Shown here piece by piece: positions 8,028 to 15,900 of a stretch of DNA of 64,000 nt. Below the pieces are notes generated by a model that had not been told where the DNA came from, searched no databases, and saw only the letters and a list, made by a program, of their open reading frames with translations. Both the position numbers and the translations under genes were made by a program. The stretch covers positions 1-64,000 of the forward strand of contig CAVYTS010000030.1 in NCBI GenBank assembly GCA_963771305.1, in the 5' to 3' direction. How positions within the stretch are numbered: the stretch's first letter is position 1; each line of letters opens with the position of its first letter. Source of the stretch: CAJCIT01 sp963771305. GTDB taxonomy: Bacteria > Acidobacteriota > Terriglobia > Bryobacterales > Bryobacteraceae.

Positions 8028-9695
8028 TTAGATGCCGAACTGGTAGCCAAGGGAAACATGGAAGTTGCCTTGTAGGTAGTAATACTGATCGGAGAGAACG
8101 GTGGTTGGCCGTTGGTTTGGATCAGGATGCGCTGTCAGGTAGTGGATCAGGGTCGTGCCCACGCTGAACTGAAGCATCGAGTGTTTGGCGGCGTAGTATT
8201 CGACGGCGCCACTGAAGTCTCCAGCAAAGCGGGTGGTAGAGGCATAGTCGTTTTCCCTGCCGGTCACCAGCGTCTTGGAATAGAACATGAATCCCGGGCG
8301 AACCTGTGCAAACACGCCCCAGGAATGCCATCGGTGGCCGGCCTTCACGCCGAATAATCCTTCCACGACTGAACCATTTTTCCCAGTTAATCCGGAACCA
8401 GGAAACCAGTTCATCTGCGTATCCAGGTAGGCATACTTGGCGAAGCGATAGCCGAAGTTGTAGCCCACTCCGTTGAGGAAGCTTCGACAGGAGTTACAGT
8501 TCTCGCGATCCTGCGGGAGGCTCATGGAAGTAAACTGCAAGCCGGTGTAGTATCGCGGATCGTCTTTCCAGGATGGCTTGACGGCAGCAACTTGGACGAA
8601 CGCCGACTTCATCGGCACTGCAGTTTCTTCTACTTCGGGATACCGATACCAGGGGGCGTGGAAAGCCAAAACGTTGGCGAGGGTATGGCTCGGTGATAGA
8701 CAATAGCGGATCCACCTATATTTCCAGGCCTGGCTGCCCTTAGCGAGGCGATCGGTGAACTCCCGCTCGACGGCGTCTTCCAGAATCATCCATCCCGAAC
8801 CCACCAGCGGCGTGACTATGAAATCGACCCATCCCGTGTTGTTGGTCGGAGGCTTGTAGGTCTTGCCGGGCTCCCCTTTGCAGGGATACAGGCCGCAGCC
8901 AGGGACATATGTGTATCCACCTTCATTTCCCAGCGCCGCCTCACTGAAAATGGGCCCAATCTCGAAGTAGGCAGAATAGACCGCCGACCACGCCGTGGCC
9001 TTGAGGATCATATCCCAGTAGGCACGAGAGCGGCCGAACCGGGCGATACGGCCTTGCGGGTCGTTCTGGCGGAAGATATTGCCGGTGACCGCGCCTTGGA
9101 TAGGATGGCCAATGTAATTGACCAGAAAACTGTCGCCGTCGCCCCAGCGATTCATATAGAAGTGATCCGCGGAGGCCGAGTAGTCGTACCAGAATGGCTT
9201 GTGGTAAAGGTCGTAGCGGTAGCCGGCGTCAGTAGCAAAACGGAAGCTGTGTTCGAGGACCAGAAACTCGAACGACTGGAAGAGCGCCGGCCCCCATTGA
9301 AAGCCCTGTTTGGGCTGTTTTACTGGCGCCACCGCCTTGCCAATCAGGGGCTCAATTCCTGGTGCTTTCTCAACGGGAGCCTGCTGCACGTCGCTGACGC
9401 AGTTGGCGGTAAGGTACAGATGCGGAGTCGCTGAGCAGGGAGGCAGAAGCACTGCCCTCCAGTCGACATTTTCACCGAATTGAAAGGGTCTGGCCGCTAC
9501 CGAAGAAGCGCGCGCCGTCGTCAGCCAATCCGAAGAGAACGAAGTAGTTTCGGATTGACCGCCAGCCGGTTGTGACTGAAGACAGGGTGATGCGGCTGTC
9601 AAAACCAGGCACGCGAAGGCCGTTCGGCAATACAGCAAGGCCATCCTGCTAGCAATCAGGTTCGGTCGTGTGTATCCGTTGGTTCTCTTATTCAT
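8028..9695 (-). CDS. Predicted outer-membrane beta-barrel-like protein
   Basis: I do not recognise a named family with confidence. From the preferred ATG at 9695 the protein is about 555 residues, with a hydrophobic signal-like segment at residues 18-38 (MALLYCRTAFACLVLTA; ATG 9644 is an alternative start). A Pro/Lys linker follows, then a long aromatic-rich region with alternating strands (YYTGLQFTSMSLPQ, GYNFGYRFAKYAYLDTQMNW, and a C-terminal FHVSLGYQFGI). Cys pairs (CGLYPC, CNSC) suggest periplasmic disulfides. The central part (SFRFATDAGYRYDLYHKPFW, NYIGHPIQGAVTGNIF) resembles acidobacterial DUF3943-like membrane proteins. It is monocistronic, with no near partner on the same strand. Confidence 0.55.
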   Translation of the reverse strand: MNKRTNGYTRPNLIASRMALLYCRTAFACLVLTAASPCLQSQPAGGQSETTSFSSDWLTTARASSVAARPFQFGENVDWRAVLLPPCSATPHLYLTANCVSDVQQAPVEKAPGIEPLIGKAVAPVKQPKQGFQWGPALFQSFEFLVLEHSFRFATDAGYRYDLYHKPFWYDYSASADHFYMNRWGDGDSFLVNYIGHPIQGAVTGNIFRQNDPQGRIARFGRSRAYWDMILKATAWSAVYSAYFEIGPIFSEAALGNEGGYTYVPGCGLYPCKGEPGKTYKPPTNNTGWVDFIVTPLVGSGWMILEDAVEREFTDRLAKGSQAWKYRWIRYCLSPSHTLANVLAFHAPWYRYPEVEETAVPMKSAFVQVAAVKPSWKDDPRYYTGLQFTSMSLPQDRENCNSCRSFLNGVGYNFGYRFAKYAYLDTQMNWFPGSGLTGKNGSVVEGLFGVKAGHRWHSWGVFAQVRPGFMFYSKTLVTGRENDYASTTRFAGDFSGAVEYYAAKHSMLQFSVGTTLIHYLTAHPDPNQRPTTVLSDQYYYLQGNFHVSLGYQFGI

Positions 9696-9912
9696 GTTGC
9701 GGACGGACACAACGGTGCTGTAACGTCGAGACTGAACGGCGCTTGGCGATCCGTTGAAGAATTGAGTTGTCAGCGCCGGGCATCTGACCTTTCTCGGCAT
9801 AACGCGGGCGCAGAGTTCAATTGCGGTACTTCACCTATGTTCGATATTCCCGTCAAAGAAAGCAAACTTATCATCAGAAATAGATCTAGCCCGTCACGCC
9901 AAGGGCATTCAC

Positions 9913-10125
9913 TTAACTCGGCGTCGATCCGACGTTGTCATCGCGCTCGTAGTAGAGTTCAACGTCGAATCTCTTCCCGACCGGGAAATCGGATCCAAAT
10001 TGATACGCCTGCTTGTTCCAACTTCCAGGAATGATGTCGTGGTCGACCTCCGCCTGTGCATAAGGAGAGAAGACGAGATGGCGAACTCGACTCCAAACAC
10101 CATTAAGTTGTGTTTGGCCTCATTT
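9913..10125 (-). pseudogene. DUF2490-like outer-membrane protein, C-terminal relic
   Basis: In a minus-strand frame without a start, about 68 codons read as the end of a beta-barrel protein: WSRVRHLVFSPYAQAEVDHD, then SWNKQAYQFGSDFPVGKRF, then DVELYYERDDNVGSTPS and a stop at 9913-9915. The pattern (FSPYAQAEV, GKRFDVELYYER) is that of DUF2490 proteins. An in-frame stop just upstream (about 10128) and no continuation in other frames indicate a remnant. It occupies most of the otherwise gene-free stretch 9696-10261. Confidence 0.5.
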
Positions 10126-10261
10126 CGCGAAGAAGTTCGGTGTGGGGCTGATCGAGACCGAGTCATATAGCGGACTCCGTCGGTCGGCCGCGACGCATCA
10201 AGGCGCCGATGCGAAGCGTTGGATTGAAGGACAGCCCGACCATTGAACAGCAACGCGATGT

Positions 10262-11347
10262 GTGTCGAATTCGGCCTGTGGTGCCCGCACACGACTGGCG
10301 GCCCGCGCCTTACATAAGCTGGCATCACTGACGTATCGTGGGAACGTGGATTCTGCCCTGCCACACTCCGCGGGAGTCAATCATCCGGTCGCCTCAACGA
10401 CGAGCGATGACCGTGCTCTGGAAACGAACGCGGTTCAGGACCCTGAGTCGCACTTCGCGCAGATATCCGGCGTCACGATCGCTGATTTCTGGCAAGGGGC
10501 AGACGCTGATGGCGTCGATCTAACGAAGACCGAACTGGCTGGAATCCTGCTGGCACTTGGCGCCAAATACCGCTACGGGCTGGCTCCTGAAGTTCAAGCC
10601 ACTCGCTCACAAATCTGCGCATTCTGGCGCTCACTTAAGCTCCGGGAACTAGCTCTCGCTCACGCCTGTGCGCTAGGCCGCGACGCGGCCTGGCAGCAGT
10701 TTCTCGAGCGCTACCGGGAACCGCTGACGCGAGCGGCCATAGGGATTACGGGCTCGGCATCGCTCGGCCAGGAACTCGCCGATTCGTTCTATTCGGAACT
10801 GTTCGGCCTTACCGGCCGCGATGGACAACGCCGCTCGCCGCTGGCGTCTTATGCCGGACGGGGCTCCTTGCTGGGGTTCTTGCGCACAACACTCGCTCAA
10901 AGACATGTAGACCACCATCGCCGCACACATCGCGAAACTCCGCTCGACGGGAAAGAGTTCGCAGCCGCATTCCCCACACCCATCCCAGCCGAAGGGGTGC
11001 TCGCGGGGCTGGGCAAATCGTTGACCGCCACGCTACAATCTCTTGAGGCCGAGGAGCGGTTCCTGCTTTCGTCCTGGTTCCTCGATCAACGGACGCTCCA
11101 CGACATCGCCCAGGTCCTGCGCGTGCACGAGGCGACGGTGAGCCGTCAACTTAAGCGCCTCACCGGGCGGCTTCACAAAGAACTTCTTAAGAACCTGCAG
11201 GCTTCGGGCATGAGCCGGCGCGCTGCTGAGGAGGCTCTCGGCACCGATCCGCGCGATCTCACGATGAATCTTCGAAGCTTGCTGCAATACTCGCCCCCTG
11301 CTGCGTTCCTTGAACAGAGGGAGCTTCCGGACCCGGAAAAAGCATGA
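10262..11347 (+). CDS. ECF-type RNA polymerase sigma factor
   Basis: A 361-residue protein with a sigma-70 region-2-like segment at about 138-215 (AWQQFLERYREPLTRAAIGI ... YAGRGSLLGFLRTTLAQRHV) and a region-4 helix-turn-helix at about 255-305 (SSWFLDQRTLHDIAQVLRVH, EATVSRQLKRL). It should direct RNA polymerase to the promoters it recognises, probably including its own operon. The frame begins at GTG 10262 and the first 110 or so residues are not sigma-like, so the real start may be further in. The stop overlaps the start of the anti-sigma gene (ATGA at 11344), a classic sigma/anti-sigma arrangement implying coupled translation. Confidence 0.8.
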   Translation: MSNSACGARTRLAARALHKLASLTYRGNVDSALPHSAGVNHPVASTTSDDRALETNAVQDPESHFAQISGVTIADFWQGADADGVDLTKTELAGILLALGAKYRYGLAPEVQATRSQICAFWRSLKLRELALAHACALGRDAAWQQFLERYREPLTRAAIGITGSASLGQELADSFYSELFGLTGRDGQRRSPLASYAGRGSLLGFLRTTLAQRHVDHHRRTHRETPLDGKEFAAAFPTPIPAEGVLAGLGKSLTATLQSLEAEERFLLSSWFLDQRTLHDIAQVLRVHEATVSRQLKRLTGRLHKELLKNLQASGMSRRAAEEALGTDPRDLTMNLRSLLQYSPPAAFLEQRELPDPEKA

Positions 11348-12774
11348 CTGAACACGTACATCCCGGACCCCACCTTGACCCCGAACTGCTCAACGCCTTC
11401 GTGGAAGGCGTGCTGCCCGAGCACGAACGGCAGCAGTGCCTTTCGCACGTCGCGGAGTGTTCCCGATGCCGGGAAATCGTCTTTCTCGCCCAGCCGCCGC
11501 AACCTGCGCCCGAGCCGGTTCCGTCGAAAGCAGAGCCTTGGTGGCGCCGCTGGTTTGGGCCGATTCCGGTGCTCGGTAGCGCGCTGGCTGCCTGCGCCCT
11601 CATCTTGGCGGTATTGTTCCAACACGGGGCGCCGAAGTTGTCCCATGGCGATGCCGTTACCTATCAGGAAGCAACGCGGTCTGCCAGTGCGTCTCCCGCA
11701 ACCGTTGTGGGGCCGGTAGAGGACGCGCCTTCCGCGAGCGAGAAGAAGATGAGAGCCAGCGCGCCACAAGCGCCGCCTGCCTCCAAGCCGGCTGGGGACG
11801 TCCTCCTCCAGAAAGCTGCAGAGACTCCTTCCGCCTCAAGCCCGGTGATTGACATAGCAAACACGGTTGAGCCGAACCACCTCCAGACCCCGGTACAGCT
11901 CCCACCAGTACAGTCGCCAGCGCCCGCCACTGGGATTGCCCAGAAGCAGCTACTCGCTCCAAGCCAACCCGAAGCGACGTTCGCCGCAAAGCGGCAAGTC
12001 CAGAAACGCGCTGCTGTCTTCGCGGCCAGCCCAGCCGCCGAAGGCTCTGCAAGCGACTCTCTCAAGCTCAGCGTCGAGCACAACCAAATCACGCTCAACG
12101 GTCTGTCCGAAGTCAAAGGATCGGTCACGGACACCACCGGTGCCGCGATTGTTGGGGCCACAGTCACTATCCACCCCCTGGCCGGTTCGGCGGGGAGTAC
12201 TGCCAAAACCGGCGCAGAGGGGCAGTTCGCGATAAATGCGCTAGCTGCCGGCCAGTATGAATTGCAAATCGAATCGCCCGGATTTCAGAAAGCCTCGACC
12301 CAACTCGAACTCCAGCCACAAGATCTCGCAACGGTCGAATCAAAGCTATCGATCGGCTCAGTGACGGAATCCGTAGAGGTGACTGCGGTCAACTCGGCGT
12401 TACTCAGCACCGGGCGCACCCCCCCGCTTCCACTCCGGGAGGCGTATCCATTGCCCAGCAAACTGCCGATCGCTTCCTCGGCCATCAGCGCGATGGGGAT
12501 AATCGCCGTCGACTCAGCGGGAACACTCTTCTTCAGACAGGACGTAGGAAAGCAATGGACGGTGGTCAACCCGCAGTGGCCGGGGAAAGTAGCGCGCGTC
12601 GCGGTGTCGGCCGGATCAATGGTGGGCCGGCAGTTGGGCCAGGGCAAGTCATCGGCTGCACTGCCGTCCGCGTCTGCCGTGCGCCCTCCGGTCTTTCATC
12701 TCTTCACGGACAAGGGGTCGGCTTGGTTCAGCCAGGACGGCACTCATTGGTATCCCGAACTTCCTAGCCCTTGA
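11344..12774 (+). CDS. Membrane anti-sigma factor with zinc finger and carboxypeptidase-regulatory-like domain
   Basis: A 476-residue protein. An N-terminal ZAS-type zinc finger (HVAECSRC: H35, C39, C42) binds a sigma factor in known members. One membrane helix (about 76-95, PVLGSALAACALILAVLF) follows, then a Pro/Ala-rich linker of about 150 residues. A CarboxypepD_reg-like beta-sandwich (about 256-345, VKGSVTDTTGAAIVGATVTI ... SVTESVEVTA) and a C-terminal about 130-residue segment with WFSQDGTHWYPELPSP complete it. The likely role is to hold the sigma factor at the inner membrane and release it on an envelope signal sensed by the periplasmic part. It overlaps the sigma gene by 4 bp and precedes the alpha-2-macroglobulin gene by 134 bp. 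Confidence 0.8.
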   Translation: MTEHVHPGPHLDPELLNAFVEGVLPEHERQQCLSHVAECSRCREIVFLAQPPQPAPEPVPSKAEPWWRRWFGPIPVLGSALAACALILAVLFQHGAPKLSHGDAVTYQEATRSASASPATVVGPVEDAPSASEKKMRASAPQAPPASKPAGDVLLQKAAETPSASSPVIDIANTVEPNHLQTPVQLPPVQSPAPATGIAQKQLLAPSQPEATFAAKRQVQKRAAVFAASPAAEGSASDSLKLSVEHNQITLNGLSEVKGSVTDTTGAAIVGATVTIHPLAGSAGSTAKTGAEGQFAINALAAGQYELQIESPGFQKASTQLELQPQDLATVESKLSIGSVTESVEVTAVNSALLSTGRTPPLPLREAYPLPSKLPIASSAISAMGIIAVDSAGTLFFRQDVGKQWTVVNPQWPGKVARVAVSAGSMVGRQLGQGKSSAALPSASAVRPPVFHLFTDKGSAWFSQDGTHWYPELPSP

Positions 12775-12822
12775 TCCCCGACGAAAAAACTGAAATTCTC
12801 CCTGCAAGATCCGCCGGGCCTA

Positions 12823-12845
12823 CCGTTCTCCGCTTAGAGAAACGG
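12823..12845 (+). promoter_or_regulatory. Hairpin in the anti-sigma/A2M gap
   Basis: CCGTTCTC pairs with GAGAAACGG (one bulged base) around a short loop, just upstream of a GGGAGG sequence and a 14-codon mini-ORF. There is no T-run, so it is not a clear terminator. It could act as an attenuator or mRNA-processing site. Confidence 0.3.
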
Positions 12846-12851
12846 GAGGCC

Positions 12852-12896
12852 ATGTGGGTGGATTCGCGGGTGGACCGCGCAACCGCCCCACAGTGA
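12852..12896 (+). CDS. Possible 14-codon leader peptide upstream of A2M
   Basis: ATG 12852 starts a frame MWVDSRVDRATAPQ that ends at TGA 12894-12896. The stop overlaps the GAGAGGAG Shine-Dalgarno (12895-12902) of the alpha-2-macroglobulin gene. GGGAGG lies only 2 bases before the ATG, which is shorter than usual. If translated, it would couple ribosomes to the next start. There is no evidence beyond position. Confidence 0.25.
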   Translation: MWVDSRVDRATAPQ

Positions 12897-12908
12897 GAGG
12901 AGCTGACA

Positions 12909-15900
12909 GTGGATTTCTATTCGTTATTCACCAAGCCTGGTGTTCGGCCGGCTGCAATCTTGTGCTCTACCTTGATTGGCGGGTGCCTGGCGGTGCTGTC
13001 CGTTGGTTCAAATCGAACAGACGCATCGGGTGGGAAGACGCTCAGCGCGACTCACAAGATGGGTCCGCTGAACGTGACCATTCCATATGAGAACCAGCGC
13101 ACGGGCAGCGGCCAACTGACCCTCGAAGTTCTCGATCCCGAAGATGGCGTGATCGGCCGGACCGAGCGTGCATCGACGATCACAACCGGAAGCGGCCAAT
13201 GGCAGGAAACACTGAAGCTGGCCAAGGCCCTGCCTCTGGATGACTTGGTGTGGCACCGGCTTCACTACCGTTTTGTCTTCGCCGGCAACAGCTCGCCGGC
13301 CATCGATGGAATTGAGCCGCTCTCAAAGATGCTGCGTATTCCCATCATCCACGTTCTGGCGCAACAGGCGTATGCCAGCGGCGCGCGAGCCGCTGTGCGC
13401 ATCATCGCGACGGATTCAGGGAATCAGCCGATTGGCGGAGTTGGCGCGGTACGCATCGAGTTCGGAGATAAACGCCAAGTGCTGTATGCGGGGTCACTGA
13501 ACAGCCGGGGAACCACGGAAGCCCAATTTCGATTTCCTGCCGGCATTGCCGGCAACCAGTCCCTGCGCTACGTGGTCGACACGCCGCTGGGGTCCACTGA
13601 GTTGACCCAACCGGTCCGGCTCGAGAACAAGACCTCGATTCTACTGACCACCGAGAAACCCCTGTATCAACCGAGCCAGACGATTCACGTTCGAGCCCTG
13701 GCTCTGGATCGCGTGAGCCACGAAGCGGTGGCGAATCGAAAGCTCACCTTTGAGATCGAGGATTCGCGCGGAAACAAGGTATTCAAAACCGTCACCCAGA
13801 CCGACACGTTCGGAGTTGCATCCACGGAGTTTCCCCTCGCCGACGAGGTCAATCTGGGCACTTACCATCTGCGCGCGCAGATGGACGAAGAGGGCGCCGG
13901 GAATACCTCCGAGCTGGCACTGAATGTCGAGAAGTACGTGCTGCCGAAATTCAGAGTTGCCGTCGAGTTCACCGGGCGAAACCAGCATGGCTATCGTCCC
14001 GGCGATCACGTCGCCGGCGTCGTACGCGCAAATTACTTCTTTGGCAAAGCCGTGGCCGGCGAAGTGACGGTGAAGGCAACCGGACTGGACGTGACTCAGT
14101 TCGAAGCCGCTCGTGTTGAAGGGCACACCGATGCCGACGGCGCCTACCGCTTCGACTTGAAGCTTCCCGCCTACTTCGCCGGAAAGCCTCTGAACGGTGG
14201 TGCGGTCCGGGTGCTGCTGGAAGCCGTCGTCAAGGATTCCGCGGCGCATTCGGAGACGCGGGGCGAGCCGATCATCGTCAGTGAGTCGCCGCTAATTGTC
14301 ACGGCCGTTCCAGAGGGCGGGAAGGTGGCGCCGGGGCTTGAGAACCAGATCTTCGTCTTGACTTCCTACGCCGATGGCAAACCGGCAGCTACTCAGTTGC
14401 ACGTGCACGCGGACGCCAACAACGACCAAACTGTTTCAACCGACGAGGGCGGTATCGCGTCGATTCGCCTGAAGCCGGGCTTCGGGCCCATCACGATCGA
14501 GGCGAAGGATAAGGAAGGCAATCCCGTTCAAAGCACGATTGCACTGGACCTGCGGACGGGTGCGGACCAAATCCTGCTGCGGGGAGAGAAAGCGATCTAT
14601 CGGGCGGGAGACCGGATGCGGTTCACCGTCTTATCGACCCGCAGCCGCGGCACGGCATACGTGGACGTCATTAAGGACGGGCAAACGATTCTGACGCGCG
14701 ACATCGACATCGTCCACGGGCAGGCGGAGTTCGAACTGCCCGCAACGCCAGACCTCGCCGGGACCATCGACGTTAACGTCTACCTGTTCGGCGCCAACGC
14801 AGTTCCGGTCGCCGATCACCGGCTGGTATTTGTCCAACCGGTTGACGAGCTGCGGATCGAAGCAACGTCGGATGCGCCGGTCTATCGGCCCGGCAGCGAG
14901 GCTCGCGTACGCTTCCGGGTCACAAACACGCACGGACAGGGCGTGCAAGCCGCGCTGGGGTTGCAGGTCGTGGATGAAGCCGTCTTCGCTATCGCGGAGA
15001 AACAGCCCGGGTTCGCGAAGGTGTTTTTCTATCTCGAGCAAGAGGTGATGAAGCCGCGCTATGAGATCCACTCGATCGACGTCGATGACCTCGTCACGGA
15101 GGTGCATCCGCACAACGCGGTGCGGCGCGACCGGGCCGCACAGGCGCTATTCTCTGCCACGGAGCTTGTAAATCAAAACAAGTTTCAAGCTGAGGCTGGG
15201 CGAGACGTCCTTCAAGCGAAATTCCCGCAGTATAACCAACGCTACTGGGTCAAGTTCCGGGAGCAGGCACGGGAGGTCGCTGAACGGCTGACCCGCGATC
15301 GTAAACAGCATCCTGGGACGAACGACCTGACGGAGCTTATGGCGAGAGATGGAGCGGCGCCTGTTCGGGATGCCTGGGGTACTTCCCTGCGGATTCAACG
15401 AGCAAGCTGGCAGCCGAATACGCAGTTTACCGTCCGCAGCGCCGGGGCCGACCAAACGTTCGATACCGCCGACGACATGGAAGCCATCCTCCTGACGCGC
15501 ACGACGAGAGTCCTCGTGCCTTCGGCATCGCGGGAGTTCGATGTCGAGATCGAGCATGACCGGGGGCCGTTCAATAGCCGCGCGGAGATTACAGGAACTG
15601 TTCTGGACGTGACAGGAGCAGCGGTGGCAGGCGCTGATGTTACAACGCGCGATGTTGCCACGGGAGTGGAGCGGCGAACGAGGTCGAACGCCGCCGGCGA
15701 GTTCAGCCTCGCGTCGCTTCCACCTGGCAAGTACTGGGTCGGACTGGCCGCTTCAGGCTTTGAAATGGCTTCCGGAACTGTGAATCTGCATCAGCGTGAT
15801 CGTGCGGTGCTTTCGGCAACCCTGCAGGTGGGCTCGGTGACGACAGCCGTCGAAGTCGTGGCGTCAGCGCCGGTCATGCAATTCGAAGCCAGGCATCAAC

